This document shows positions 41,103 to 49,736 of a stretch of DNA of 64,000 nt, piece after piece (position 1 is the stretch's first letter; each line of letters opens with the position of its first letter). The stretch is from Paracoccaceae bacterium (GTDB taxonomy: Bacteria > Pseudomonadota > Alphaproteobacteria > Rhodobacterales > Rhodobacteraceae). The notes beneath the pieces are model-generated. The model was not told where the DNA came from. It made no database searches and was given only the letters and a program-made list of their open reading frames with translations. Location: contig JAIXZY010000035.1 of assembly GCA_027489355.1 (NCBI GenBank), forward strand, positions 62,001 to 126,000, written 5' to 3'. The translations under genes and the position numbers were made by a program.

Positions 41103-42134
41103 TTACTGGACGACCCAGCTGCTCCAGCGCTCTTTCAGCGCATCGTAGTTCTCGATCCAGAAGGCGTCGGAATAGGCCAGCGCGGTCGAGATGTTGTCGC
41201 CCATCGGCAGGTTCGCCACCACTTCCGCCGGCATCATCGCCGTCGCGCCGGTGTTGGTCGGGCCATAAGGCATCTTCTCCGAGAACTTGACCTGCGCGGC
41301 CGCGTCATTGGCGACCTTCAGGAACTCGAACGCCTGGTCCTTGAACGGGCTGTCCTTCGGAACCGCCCAGACATCCATGTTGTAGACATGGTTGTTCCAG
41401 ACGAATTCCAGCGGCTTGCCTTCCTTCTTCGCCGTGATGATGCGCCCGTTGTAGGCGGTGCTCATGCCGACGTTGCCCGCCACCAGCCACTCGACCGGCT
41501 GCGAGCCGGCTTCCCAGAACTGCAGCTCGGCCTTGATCGTGTCCAGCTTGGCGAAGGCCCGGTCGACACCTTCCGGCGTTGACAGTACCGCATAGACCTC
41601 GGCCGGAGGCACCCCGTCGGCCATCAGCGCATATTCCAGGTTCATCGTCGGGTTGTTGGTCATGCCCCGCTTGCCGGGGAACTTCTCAAGGTTGAAGAAA
41701 TCCGCCCAGTCCTTCGGCGCCTCGGGGAAAGCCGAGGCGTTGTAGGCAAACCCGTTGCCGATCACCACGTTGCCGACCGCGCATTCCTGCACCGCCCCGG
41801 GCAGAAGCACGCTACCGCCGCCAAGCGCCTCCCAGTCGATCTCCTCCAGCAGGCCCTCGTCGCAGGCCAGCTGCGCATCGGTCCCGCCCATCATCACCAG
41901 GTCCCAGGTGACATTGCCGGTGTCGCCCATCGCCTTGAGTTCGGCCAGACCGCCCAGATAGGTGGTCTCAAGGATCGTCAGCCCCTGCGCCTTGGCGAAG
42001 GGGTCGAAATAGGCTGCCCGCTGGGCGTCTTGATAGTTGCCACCCCAGGCGGCAATGGTGAAGTCGCGGGCGATCGCCGGGCCGGCACAGATGACGGCCA
42101 AGGCACTGATCGTCGCGGATCCGAAATGTCGCAT
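41103..42134 (-). CDS. ABC transporter substrate-binding protein, PotD-like
   Basis: A 343-residue periplasmic protein with a signal peptide (MRHFGSATISALAVICAGPA, cleaved before RDFTI). DFTIAAWGGNYQDAQRAAYF, then TWDLVMMGGTDAQLACDEG, matches the PotD/PotF-type SBP_bac_1/8 group. GAGGGAGG precedes ATG 42134. First gene of the operon 42134-34162. It may bind putrescine, spermidine or a related amine; the binding residues were not assigned. The AT-rich stretch at about 42245-42290 upstream is probably its promoter region; no palindrome like that at 34094 is seen there. Confidence 0.88.
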   Translation of the reverse strand: MRHFGSATISALAVICAGPAIARDFTIAAWGGNYQDAQRAAYFDPFAKAQGLTILETTYLGGLAELKAMGDTGNVTWDLVMMGGTDAQLACDEGLLEEIDWEALGGGSVLLPGAVQECAVGNVVIGNGFAYNASAFPEAPKDWADFFNLEKFPGKRGMTNNPTMNLEYALMADGVPPAEVYAVLSTPEGVDRAFAKLDTIKAELQFWEAGSQPVEWLVAGNVGMSTAYNGRIITAKKEGKPLEFVWNNHVYNMDVWAVPKDSPFKDQAFEFLKVANDAAAQVKFSEKMPYGPTNTGATAMMPAEVVANLPMGDNISTALAYSDAFWIENYDALKERWSSWVVQ

Positions 42135-42361
42135 AGCATCTTCCTCCCTCAGTTGCTCCTGACGGTCACGTCGCATCATGCAAACCGGGGCGTTCAAGGG
42201 TCGATTCGCAGGGAGACACGCCGCAAGATGCCCGATCCTTACATCCATACTAAAATTTCTCTACATCTTTTTTATAATTGATGCACAAGATTGGGCAGGA
42301 TTCTGGCTCCGGCAGAGAAACCGTGCGCCTGCGTCGGTAACCGCGTCGGCCTCCCAGCCGG

Positions 42362-42928
42362 TTATCTGCCCCGGGCGGGAAGCCTGCTCTGTTCCGGAAA
42401 AGGTCGGCTCAGCCCCGACGCGCCGGCCAGACCAAAGCGCCAGGGACGTTCGGCGGCCTTGCTGATGCCGATCCGCGGGCCGACCAGCAACTCCGGCGCG
42501 GGTGAACCGGTCTCCAGGGCGAACTCCCCGCCGCCAAACCGTTTGCCGCTGTCGGAAAGCGAAATTGCCAGGGCCTGTCCCAGCCGTCCGGGACCCGATG
42601 CGATCTGCCGGTCTGTTCCTCGCCGCGCCACCATCTCGGCCAGGCCGACCTCGGGCAGAAGCGCACGGATCAGCACCGCCTCGCCGGGTCGTCCGACAAG
42701 GTTGAGGCACAGGTGACAGCCATAGGACAAATAGACGTAGACAGTCCCCGGCGGCCCGAACATGGCGGCGTTGCGCGCCGTCGGCCCCCGAAAGCTGTGC
42801 GACGCGGGATCATCGCGGCCATAGGCCTCGGTCTCCAGCACAGTCCCGCCGACGCCCCGCACAAGAAGCCGCGCACCCACCACGGAACGGGCAAGGTCAA
42901 CGACATCCTGATCAAAGCATAGCGTCAT
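42362..42928 (-). CDS. DNA-3-methyladenine glycosylase (AAG/MPG type)
   Basis: A 188-residue methylpurine glycosylase (PF02245). LETEAYGRDDPASHSFRGPT holds the catalytic Glu and following conserved His, AAMFGPPGTVYVYLSYGCHL is the second hallmark and GPGRLGQALAIS the third. It removes alkylated or deaminated purines in base excision repair. The start at ATG 42928 (MTLCFDQDVVDLARS) is preferred; the frame to 43015 is longer than the family. Next to a stress cluster with DNA repair genes; no GGAAC promoter is seen in front of it. Confidence 0.92.
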   Translation of the reverse strand: MTLCFDQDVVDLARSVVGARLLVRGVGGTVLETEAYGRDDPASHSFRGPTARNAAMFGPPGTVYVYLSYGCHLCLNLVGRPGEAVLIRALLPEVGLAEMVARRGTDRQIASGPGRLGQALAISLSDSGKRFGGGEFALETGSPAPELLVGPRIGISKAAERPWRFGLAGASGLSRPFPEQSRLPARGR

Positions 42929-43008
42929 GTCGTCACATTGCGGCAGGGGCGCGCGCACCCAATCTAGAAAAGGCAGGCTGATCGCACGCAAAAAAGTTTC
43001 CGCGCCGT

Positions 43009-43033
43009 GGAACAAATCTGCGCGGGGCGCGTT
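43009..43033 (+). promoter_or_regulatory. EcfG-type promoter for the gene at 43063
   Basis: GGAAC (43009-43013), 16-nt spacer, CGTT (43030-43033), 30 nt before the start codon. A full match to the classical GGAAC-N16-CGTT consensus. Confidence 0.7.
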
Positions 43034-43062
43034 TCACCCGATAATGCTTTGGAAGCTTTCAC

Positions 43063-43335
43063 ATGACGCAGGTCAAGCCACTCAGACCCGTCCCGCCTTT
43101 CGCCCTCCCGCTGGAGGGCAGGCTTCTTGCTCATCGCCGCCTTCTGGTGGAACTGATGCGCAATCTCCCCCAGGACCGTCAGGATGAACTTCTGGACTGG
43201 ATGGGTGAACGCGCGCTCTACCGGGACGGTCAGGAAGACCCCGGTGCGGTACCCGCCGACGGGGTCGAGCTGGAGCTGGCGCGGGCCGACGAATTCCAGG
43301 TCCTCAAGCGCATGGTCCAGGCCCCGAAAGGCTGA
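43063..43335 (+). CDS. Small hypothetical protein under an EcfG-type promoter
   Basis: A 90-residue soluble protein with no recognised family. The central stretch RLLAHRRLLVELMRNLPQDR, then QDELLDWMGERALY, is predicted helical and amphipathic; the ends are polar. The promoter 30 nt upstream is a strong match and the codon use is like that of its neighbours, which supports a real gene. Function unknown. Confidence 0.65.
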   Translation: MTQVKPLRPVPPFALPLEGRLLAHRRLLVELMRNLPQDRQDELLDWMGERALYRDGQEDPGAVPADGVELELARADEFQVLKRMVQAPKG

Positions 43336-43461
43336 CCTGTCCCGGCGTCTAAGGCCAGAGACAGTCCCCAGATACGATCTGAACTCGCGACGGCTGCGGT
43401 CTTTCCCTTAGAGGCGCCGCACCCCCGGCGGGATGCGGCCTGTCTTCCATGCACCGCCGCC

Positions 43462-43872
43462 TCAGGGCGAGGTTGTGGTCCCGGTACCGGACGTGCCGCC
43501 GGTGGTGCCCCCGGTCGTCCCGCCGGTGGTTCCACCCGTCGTATCGCCACCCGTTGTGGTGCCGCCGGTCGTCCCGCCTTCAGGCGCAGGGGCCTCACCG
43601 GCGGGCGCGGTCGGCTCGGCGGGTGCTGCCGGAACTGTCTCGGTCGCATCCGGGGTGGCTGCAGGTTCGGTCGCGGTCGGTTCGGTCGCAGCCGGTTCGA
43701 CCACGCTGGTGGAGCGGTCGACGCTGAAGGCGATTGCGGCCAGAATGACGGCGGCAAGGACCAGGAAGACCAGCCACATGCTGGCCCGAGACGTGCGCGA
43801 GGGATCGGCGATCCGCCGACCATCGGTCCTCGGCGGGGGCGGCGGCGTTCTGGGGGGCGGTACATCGGTCAT
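43462..43872 (-). CDS. Membrane-anchored Thr/Gly/Pro-rich small protein
   Basis: A 136-residue protein: Pro-rich cytoplasmic N-terminus (MTDVPPPRTPPPPPRTDGRR), one transmembrane helix (about 32-51), then a long exported low-complexity tail with P-T-A repeats and T-G-G-T units to the C-terminus. It has a perfect GGAAC-N16-GGTT promoter 39 nt upstream. Similar in style to the Thr/Ala-rich exported protein at 6876 but not clearly homologous. Function unknown; a cell-envelope role is inference. Confidence 0.65.
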   Translation of the reverse strand: MTDVPPPRTPPPPPRTDGRRIADPSRTSRASMWLVFLVLAAVILAAIAFSVDRSTSVVEPAATEPTATEPAATPDATETVPAAPAEPTAPAGEAPAPEGGTTGGTTTGGDTTGGTTGGTTGGTTGGTSGTGTTTSP

Positions 43873-43910
43873 GGTGTTTCCTTTCTGGCGAAAAGTCTCC
43901 CAAGGCTGTC

Positions 43911-43935
43911 AACCGGGCGGAGCCGCTATTGTTCC
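43911..43935 (-). promoter_or_regulatory. EcfG-type promoter for the gene at 43462-43872
   Basis: Minus strand: GGAAC (43935-43931), 16-nt spacer, GGTT (43914-43911), 39 nt before the start. Confidence 0.7.
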
Positions 43936-44038
43936 TCGATCGCAGCGGAGACGCGTGGCGATGGTTGACACCGGGTAAATGCCCACGGCCAACCCCTTGA
44001 TTTTTGCTGCCCGCGGGACTCTGTCCAGCGTGGACAGG

Positions 44039-44896
44039 TCAGATCATCGGCTGCCCACCCGTCACCGCGATGGTTGCCCCCGATACATAGCTCGACATCG
44101 GCTCAGCCAGCATCACATAGGCCGAGGCCAGCTCGACCGGCTGGGCCGGGCGCTTCATCGGACTGTCCTGACCGAACTTCGAGACCTTCTCTCCAGCCAT
44201 GCTGGACGGGATGAGAGGCGTCCACACCGGCCCCGGCGCGACGCAGTTCACCCGGATCCCCCGGTCGGCCAGCAGCTGCGCCAGTCCCACCGTAAAGTTC
44301 TGGATCGCCCCTTTGGTGCAGGCATAGACAAGGAGGGTGGGGTTCGGCTTGTCAGCGTTGATCGAGGTCGTGTTGATGATCGAGCTTCCCGCCCCCATGT
44401 GCGGCACCGCCGCCTGGCAGAGATGGAAGATCGCGTCGATGTTGACGGCAAAGGTGCGGTCCCACTCCTTCGGCGGAATGTCCTCGAAGCTTTCGAACAC
44501 CGCCTGATGGGCAGCGTTGTTGACCAGGATGTCGATCCGCCCCCATTCCTGCACGACCCTGTCGACGACCCGCCGGCAGGCGTCGGGATCGCCGAGGTCG
44601 GCCTCGATCCGGACGCAGCTCTGCCCCTCGTCCTCGACAAGCCTTGCGGTGTCCTTTGCATCCTCGGTTTCGGACAGGTAGCACAGCGCGATGTCGGCCC
44701 CCTCGCGGGCGAAAGCGATGGCGACGGCGCGCCCGATCCCACTGTCAGCCCCGGTGATCAGCGCCACGCGCCCCTGCAGACGTCCGGCGCCGACCCAGGT
44801 CGTCTCGCCGTGGTCGGGACGCGGCTGCATCGGGACGAAGCTGCCGGGAGGCTCCTGCGTCTGTTCGGGGAACGGGGGCTTGGGATAGTCGGTCAT
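44039..44896 (-). CDS. SDR family oxidoreductase (YghA/general-stress type)
   Basis: A 285-residue short-chain dehydrogenase. VALITGADSGIGRAVAIAFA is the NAD(P) motif, NNAAHQAVF follows, and catalysis uses YACTKGA (Tyr-x-x-x-Lys). The long polar N-terminus (PPFPEQTQEPPGSFVPMQPR) is typical of the stress-linked YghA/YhdF group, which reduce aldehydes. ATGA overlaps the upstream small gene at 44893-45102, so the two are cotranscribed, perhaps from the weaker GGAAC site at 45180. Substrate unknown. Confidence 0.9.
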   Translation of the reverse strand: MTDYPKPPFPEQTQEPPGSFVPMQPRPDHGETTWVGAGRLQGRVALITGADSGIGRAVAIAFAREGADIALCYLSETEDAKDTARLVEDEGQSCVRIEADLGDPDACRRVVDRVVQEWGRIDILVNNAAHQAVFESFEDIPPKEWDRTFAVNIDAIFHLCQAAVPHMGAGSSIINTTSINADKPNPTLLVYACTKGAIQNFTVGLAQLLADRGIRVNCVAPGPVWTPLIPSSMAGEKVSKFGQDSPMKRPAQPVELASAYVMLAEPMSSYVSGATIAVTGGQPMI

Positions 44897-45102
44897 GCCT
44901 GCGTGTCCTTTTCGATCCGCTCTCCGTGGCGGACGCTTCCGCCGGGTTGCTTGCGGTTGGCGTCTGGCCGCGCGTCAGGGTCCTCGCGGTGCCGCCCGGC
45001 CGGATCGATCTGTTGCTGCCGCTGGTCGATCACGTTGGGAGCCGGTCGCCGCAGCCTTTCGTTCGCGAAGTCGGGATCGGGGTCGGGGCTGTTGCTGGAC
45101 AT
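44893..45102 (-). CDS. Small disordered polar protein, coupled to SDR
   Basis: A 69-residue protein, MSSNSPDPDPDFANERLRRP at the start, rich in Asp, Arg, Pro and Gln with no predicted fold. GAAGGAGG precedes ATG 45102. Its stop overlaps the SDR start (ATGA). No family is recognised. A candidate promoter GGAAC-N16-CGTC is 78 nt upstream. Confidence 0.6.
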   Translation of the reverse strand: MSSNSPDPDPDFANERLRRPAPNVIDQRQQQIDPAGRHREDPDARPDANRKQPGGSVRHGERIEKDTQA

Positions 45103-45130
45103 CTTTCGCCTCCTTCGGGTGAGGAACGGC

Positions 45131-45157
45131 CCCGCGTTCCGGGCGCGGGGCCGCCTG
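45131..45157. terminator. GC-rich hairpin after the DUF892 gene
   Basis: GGCCCCGCG-TTCCGGG-CGCGGGGCC is a perfect 9-bp stem between the end of the DUF892 gene and the small gene at 45102. No T run follows, so efficient intrinsic termination is uncertain; it also lies in the leader of the downstream gene. Confidence 0.4.
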
Positions 45158-45179
45158 TCTTGTCCGGCAAAGGGGAGTA

Positions 45180-45204
45180 GACGAAGCCGGGCAAGAACAG
45201 TTCC
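45180..45204 (-). promoter_or_regulatory. Weak EcfG-type promoter for the 45102-44039 pair
   Basis: Minus strand: GGAAC (45204-45200), 16-nt spacer, CGTC (45183-45180). One mismatch in the -10 element. Confidence 0.4.
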
Positions 45205-45207
45205 GGG

Positions 45208-45705
45208 TCAGGCGGCTTCCAGCGCCGCCTGGTTGATGGACCCGTCAGCAAGCTGGGTAAGCGACTCGTCGGTCATCCCTTCCTCCTGCAGCGTCTGGTC
45301 CAGAAGCTTGGCGGCATCCTTCATGCCCATCACCTCGGCCCAGCGGCGCAGCGTGCCATAGCGGGCGATTTCGTAATGTTCGACCGCCTGGGCCGCAGCG
45401 ATGAGGCTCGCGTCCAGTGCCGGGCTGTCGGCAAAAGCCTGCAACGCCTCTTCGCCTTCCTCGATGATCCCGTCGATCGCCGGGCAGGTCTTGCCGCGGG
45501 CGGGCTTGCCCATCAGCTCGAACACCTGCTGCAGGCGCTCGACCTGCATCTCGGTCTCGTCCTTGTGCTTCTGGAAGGCAGCCTTCAGGTCCGGCGAGTT
45601 CGCCCCGCGCGCCATCTTCGGCAGGGCGCGGAGGATCTTCCGTTCGGCATAGTAGATGTCCTTGAGCGTTTCGTGGAACAGTTCTTCGAGGGTCTTCGTC
45701 TTCAT
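45208..45705 (-). CDS. DUF892 ferritin-like protein (YciE/YciF type)
   Basis: A 165-residue four-helix protein. LFHETLKDIYYAERKILRAL, QKHKDETEMQVERLQQVFEL and AVEHYEIARYGTLRRWAEVM contain the E-x-x-Y and E-x-x-H iron-ligand pattern of the DUF892 family (PF05974). Members are stress-induced and structurally resemble rubrerythrin. ATG 45705 follows AAGGAG. It has a perfect GGAAC-N16-GGTT promoter, which lies just downstream of the ECF sigma gene's stop codon. Confidence 0.92.
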   Translation of the reverse strand: MKTKTLEELFHETLKDIYYAERKILRALPKMARGANSPDLKAAFQKHKDETEMQVERLQQVFELMGKPARGKTCPAIDGIIEEGEEALQAFADSPALDASLIAAAQAVEHYEIARYGTLRRWAEVMGMKDAAKLLDQTLQEEGMTDESLTQLADGSINQAALEAA

Positions 45706-45748
45706 GTCGTTCTCCTTGCGTTGCGGTGTGGCCTTGGTTCCGAGCCTC

Positions 45749-45773
45749 AACCGGACTGCGGGATGAAAGTTCC
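45749..45773 (-). promoter_or_regulatory. EcfG-type promoter for the DUF892 gene
   Basis: Minus strand: GGAAC (45773-45769), 16-nt spacer, GGTT (45752-45749), 44 nt before the start codon. It sits between the sigma gene and DUF892. Confidence 0.7.
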
Positions 45774-45781
45774 CCCGGAAG

Positions 45782-46255
45782 TCAGACCTCCTCCCCCAGG
45801 GCCGTCTGCAGAAGCTTGCGCCCGCGGTTGATCCGGCTTTTGATCGTGCCGATGTCGCAGCCCAGGATTTCTGCGGCGGACTGGTAGCTTTCCCCGGTCA
45901 CCAGGACGAGCATCACCGCCTCGCGGTAGGCCTGCGGCAGGCCAAGAAGGGCTGCCTCGATCTCGCGGCCGCGGACATGCCAGTATTGCCGCTCGGGCGT
46001 GGTGGGCACGTTCGAGATGCAATCCTCGGCCCCCGGGCGTTCCCGCGCCAGCTTTACACGATCGTTGTAGAACCGGTTGCGCATGATGGTGAACAGCCAG
46101 GCGCGCATGTTGGTGCCTGGGGTGTAGGACTGGGCGCTGGCGATGGCCCGGACCAAAGTGTCCTGCACCAGATCGTCGGCATCGCCGTAGCGGCCGGTCA
46201 ATGACCGCGCAAAAAGGCGTAGTGCCGGGATATGACTCAGCACATCATCGGACAT
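45782..46255 (-). CDS. EcfG-like ECF RNA polymerase sigma factor
   Basis: A 157-residue ECF sigma factor, close in size to the group. Region 2 is LRLFARSLTGRYGDADDLVQ, then DTLVRAIASAQSYTPGTNMR and AWLFTIMRNRFYND; region 4 is AALLGLPQAYREAVMLVLVT, SYQSAAEILGCDIGTIKSRI and NRGRKLL. The G-T-N-M-R-A-W-L-F-T-I-x-R-N segment is characteristic of the alphaproteobacterial EcfG/RpoE-like general stress sigma group. CAGGAG precedes ATG 46255. Its likely targets, GGAAC-N16/17-NGTT promoters, are plentiful in this window, including that of the adjacent DUF892 gene and of Ku. Its own upstream region holds only an imperfect GGAAC-N16-CATT. No anti-sigma gene is adjacent; the NepR-like candidate is at 8604. 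Confidence 0.85.
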   Translation of the reverse strand: MSDDVLSHIPALRLFARSLTGRYGDADDLVQDTLVRAIASAQSYTPGTNMRAWLFTIMRNRFYNDRVKLARERPGAEDCISNVPTTPERQYWHVRGREIEAALLGLPQAYREAVMLVLVTGESYQSAAEILGCDIGTIKSRINRGRKLLQTALGEEV

Positions 46256-46372
46256 GAAGGTAGGCTCCTGCTGACTGCCGGGGTTTAATGCCCGCCACCG
46301 AACCCGGTTCCGGCCCGTCGCAGCCGCGTGATCCGTTCCGGCGGGATCCAGCCGAGACGGTCGCGGACCGTG

Positions 46373-46398
46373 GGAACCGACCGAAGGTAACAGCGGTT
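46373..46398 (+). promoter_or_regulatory. EcfG-type promoter for the Ku-LigD operon
   Basis: GGAAC (46373-46377), 17-nt spacer, GGTT (46395-46398), 44 nt before the Ku start codon. Confidence 0.65.
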
Positions 46399-46441
46399 CA
46401 CGCCCAGGCCGGACTTCGGCCGGGCGTTGCAGGGGGGCTGG

Positions 46442-47281
46442 ATGGCACCGCGGGCGAACTGGAAGGGCCGGATACGGCTGGGCGAGATTTCCATCGGCGT
46501 CGCGCTTTACACGGCCGCCGCGACCTCGGACCGGGTGACGCTGCACATGGTCAACCGACGCACCGGCAACAGGTTGAAGAACGAGCTCGTGGACTCGGAA
46601 ACCGGAAAGCCGGTGGACAAGGACGATGCGGTGATGGGCTATGAAGTCGATTCGGGCGATTACATTCTGCTTGAGCAGGACGAAATCACCGCCGCCGTGC
46701 CCGCCTCGGACAAGGCTTTGCCGATCGAGGCCTTCATCCGCTGCCAGGACATCGACACGCTGTATTTCGACCGGCCATACTACCTTGGCCCCGCTGACGC
46801 CGCCTCGGTCGAGGCCTACACGCTTCTGCGCGAGGGGATGGAGCGCGAAAGCGTCGCCGCGCTGGCCCGGACCGTCCTCTTTCGCCGTTTGCGCACCCTG
46901 ATGATCCGGCCGCATGGCGCAGGGTTCATCGCCAACACACTCAACTTCGACTACGAGGTCCGGTCGGCGGATCGCGCCTTTGCCGACATCCCGGACCTGA
47001 AGATCGAAGGCGAGATGCTGGAGCTGGCCGAGCACATCATCAAAACCAAGCTTGGGGATTTCGATCCGCACGCCTTCGACGACCGCTACGAGGCCGCGCT
47101 GGCCGACCTGGTGAAGGCGAAGCTCGAAGGACGCGCTCCGCCGCGCCGGAAGGAAGTGCCGCGGGAAAAGGTCGTGGATCTGATGGCGGCGCTGCGCGAA
47201 AGCGCGAAGGCGGCGAAGGGGCGGACGGCGCCGTCGAAGGCTGCCCCGAAGGAAAAGGCACCGCGGCGGAAGGCGGGCTGA
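46442..47281 (+). CDS. ku: Non-homologous end joining protein Ku (copy 1)
   Basis: A 279-residue bacterial Ku. The beta-barrel core has LGEISIGVALYTAAATSDRV, HMVNRRTGNRLKNELVDSET and YEVDSGDYILLEQDEI; the C-terminal tail is Lys/Arg/Ala-rich, as in Ku proteins that recruit LigD. Ku forms a ring on DNA ends. ATG 46442 follows AGGGGGG; the TTG at 46427 is less likely. LigD starts 1 nt after the stop. A GGAAC-type promoter lies upstream, so expression is probably stress- or stationary-phase-linked. Confidence 0.95.
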   Translation: MAPRANWKGRIRLGEISIGVALYTAAATSDRVTLHMVNRRTGNRLKNELVDSETGKPVDKDDAVMGYEVDSGDYILLEQDEITAAVPASDKALPIEAFIRCQDIDTLYFDRPYYLGPADAASVEAYTLLREGMERESVAALARTVLFRRLRTLMIRPHGAGFIANTLNFDYEVRSADRAFADIPDLKIEGEMLELAEHIIKTKLGDFDPHAFDDRYEAALADLVKAKLEGRAPPRRKEVPREKVVDLMAALRESAKAAKGRTAPSKAAPKEKAPRRKAG

Positions 47282-47282
47282 G

Positions 47283-49736
47283 ATGGTGCTGGAAACCTAC
47301 CAGTCGATGCGCGACTTCGACGCGACGCCCGAGCCGAAGGGACGCAAGCGCAAGTCCAAGGGCGATCCGGTCTTCGTCATCCAGAAGCATGCGGCCACGC
47401 GGCTGCACTACGACCTGCGGCTGGAGATGGATGGCGTGCTGAAAAGCTGGGCCGTGACGCGGGGCCCAAGCCTTGTCCCCGGCGAGAAGCGGCTGTCGGT
47501 CCATGTCGAGGACCACCCGATGGACTATGGCGACTTCGAGGGCACGATTCCCGAGGGACAGTATGGCGCTGGGACCGTCATCGTCTGGGACCGTGGGACG
47601 TGGACGCCGGTCTTCGACGCGGCCAAGGGCTATGCCAAGGGCCATCTGGAGTTCGAGTTGAAGGGTGAAAAGCTGACCGGGCGTTGGCACCTGATCCGGA
47701 TGCGTGGCAAGCCCCGGGAGAAGCGCGAAAACTGGCTGCTGATCAAGGGCGAGGACGACAGCGCCCGCGACGAGACCGCCCCGGACATTCTTGAGGAACG
47801 GCCGGAGTCGGTGAAAACGGGCCGCAGGATCGAAGAGGTCGGGGGCAAGTCCGCGCCGAAGACCAAGCCGCGAAAAGCCCCACTGGAACCGGTGGTCCCC
47901 AAGGGCAAGATGCCGGGATTCATCCCGCCCATGCTGGCGACGCTTGTCAAGGCCACACCGGGCGACGACCGCTGGCTGCACGAGATCAAGTTCGACGGCT
48001 ACCGCATCCAGGCCCAGATCTCCGGGGGCCAGGTGCGGCTTTACACGCGCTCGGGCCGCGACTGGACGGACCGGTTCGGCAAGGACATTACCGGGACACT
48101 TGCCGCCCTTCCGGTGCGTCAGGCCGTCATCGACGGCGAAGTGGTGGTCGAGGCGTCGGGCCGGTCGTCCGACTTCTCGGCCCTGCAGGCGGATCTGGCC
48201 GAAGGACGGACCGACCGCATGGTCTATTACGTCTTCGATCTGTTGCACCTGGACGAACGTGACCTGACCGGCCTGCCCCTGGTCGATCGCAAGCGGCTGC
48301 TGGAGGGGCTGGTAGCCCCCGCCTCGGGCGCAGTGAGGATCAGCGAGCATCTGTCCGACAAGGGCGAGGTGGTCCTGCGCCATGCCTGCAGACTGGGGCT
48401 GGAAGGCATCATCTCAAAGCTGCGGGACAGCCCTTACCTTCCCGGACGCGGCAAGGCCTGGGTGAAGTCGAAATGCTCGGCCCGGCAAGAGTTCGTGGTG
48501 GCGGGATTTGTGCCCTCGACCGTCTCTGCCCGTGCCATCGGATCGCTCGTGCTGGGCGTCTATGACGGCGAGAGGCTGAAACCGGTCGGGCGGGTCGGAA
48601 CCGGGTTCTCGGTGACGCTGGCCGAAGAGCTTTACGAAAGGCTTCAGGCTCTGGAGATGAATGGGCAGCCCTTCGACCCGCCGCTTCCCCGGCCCGAGGC
48701 GCGGGGCGTCCATTTCGTGCGGCCCGATTTGGTGGCCGAGGTCGATTTCCGTGCCTGGACCGGGGATGGCAACCTGCGTCACGCCTCGTTCAAGGGGTTG
48801 CGAGAGGACAAGGATGCGCGCGAAGTGACGGGCGAGGGCCTCCCCGCGCCGCAATCCGAGCCTGTGCCCGCCCCAGTGCGGCGGATCAAGCTTACCCATC
48901 CCGAGCGCGTCTACTGGCCGGAGGAGGGCGTGACCAAGGCGGGCCTTGCGGACTATTACACCGAGGTCTGGCCTTGGATCGCGCCGCATATCGTCGGCCG
49001 ACCGCTGGCGCTGCTTCGATTGCCGGACGGGGTCGGAGGACGGCAGCAGTTCTTCCAGAAGCACGAATGGAAGGGGATGAATGCCGCCATCCTGAAAGTG
49101 CAGGACCCGGCCGAGCCGAAGGATGCGCCGTCGCTCGCCATTGCCGACCTCGACGGACTGATCGCGCTGGCCCAGTCGGCGGCGCTGGAGATCCACCCCT
49201 GGGGCAGCACGCTGAAGGACTGGGAGCGTCCCGACCGGATCGTCATCGACCTGGACCCCGGCGACGGGGTGGAGTGGTCGGACCTCGTGCGGGCGGCGGA
49301 AGATGTGCGCGAGCGGCTGCAGGGCAAGGGGCTTGCGGCCTTCGCAAAGACGTCGGGCGGAAAGGGGTTGCATGTGGTCGCTCCCTTGAAGCCAAAGGCG
49401 AAATGGCCCGAGGTGAAGGCTTTCTGCCACGGCCTTGCGCGCGAGATGGCGTTGGAGGACCCTTCGCGATATGTCGCGACCATCACCAAGTCCAAGCGGC
49501 GGGGAAAGATCCTGGTCGACTACCTGCGGAACCAGCGCGGGGCGACGGCGGTGGCCGCCTACTCCACTCGCGCCCGGCCGGGGGCGCACGTCTCGGCCCC
49601 CGTGACCTGGGACGAACTGACGTCCGGCATCGCGCCTTCCGACTTTACCGTTCTGACCATGCCCACACGGCTGGCGAACCTGCGACACGACCCGTGGGAA
49701 GGCTTTGCCGAGGCCGCGCGTCCGCTGAAGGACTAG
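47283..49736 (+). CDS. ligD: Multidomain DNA ligase D
   Basis: An 817-residue NHEJ enzyme in the order phosphoesterase (about 30-170: FVIQKHAATRLHYDLRLEMD, then the His-containing VEDHPMDYGDFEGTIPEGQY), ATP-dependent ligase (about 205-500; nucleophile Lys about residue 236 in HEIKFDGYRIQ), and primase-polymerase (about 535-810: LTHPERVYWPEEGVTKAGLA, IDLDPGDGVEW, TSGGKGLHVVAPL). This order, with the phosphoesterase first, is common in Proteobacteria. All catalytic segments appear intact. Its stop codon overlaps the convergent second Ku gene. Confidence 0.97.
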   Translation: MVLETYQSMRDFDATPEPKGRKRKSKGDPVFVIQKHAATRLHYDLRLEMDGVLKSWAVTRGPSLVPGEKRLSVHVEDHPMDYGDFEGTIPEGQYGAGTVIVWDRGTWTPVFDAAKGYAKGHLEFELKGEKLTGRWHLIRMRGKPREKRENWLLIKGEDDSARDETAPDILEERPESVKTGRRIEEVGGKSAPKTKPRKAPLEPVVPKGKMPGFIPPMLATLVKATPGDDRWLHEIKFDGYRIQAQISGGQVRLYTRSGRDWTDRFGKDITGTLAALPVRQAVIDGEVVVEASGRSSDFSALQADLAEGRTDRMVYYVFDLLHLDERDLTGLPLVDRKRLLEGLVAPASGAVRISEHLSDKGEVVLRHACRLGLEGIISKLRDSPYLPGRGKAWVKSKCSARQEFVVAGFVPSTVSARAIGSLVLGVYDGERLKPVGRVGTGFSVTLAEELYERLQALEMNGQPFDPPLPRPEARGVHFVRPDLVAEVDFRAWTGDGNLRHASFKGLREDKDAREVTGEGLPAPQSEPVPAPVRRIKLTHPERVYWPEEGVTKAGLADYYTEVWPWIAPHIVGRPLALLRLPDGVGGRQQFFQKHEWKGMNAAILKVQDPAEPKDAPSLAIADLDGLIALAQSAALEIHPWGSTLKDWERPDRIVIDLDPGDGVEWSDLVRAAEDVRERLQGKGLAAFAKTSGGKGLHVVAPLKPKAKWPEVKAFCHGLAREMALEDPSRYVATITKSKRRGKILVDYLRNQRGATAVAAYSTRARPGAHVSAPVTWDELTSGIAPSDFTVLTMPTRLANLRHDPWEGFAEAARPLKD

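Noticed and set aside
46287-46311. GGAAC-N16-CATT upstream of the ECF sigma gene
   Set aside because: The -10 differs at the invariant G, so autoregulation cannot be claimed from this site alone.
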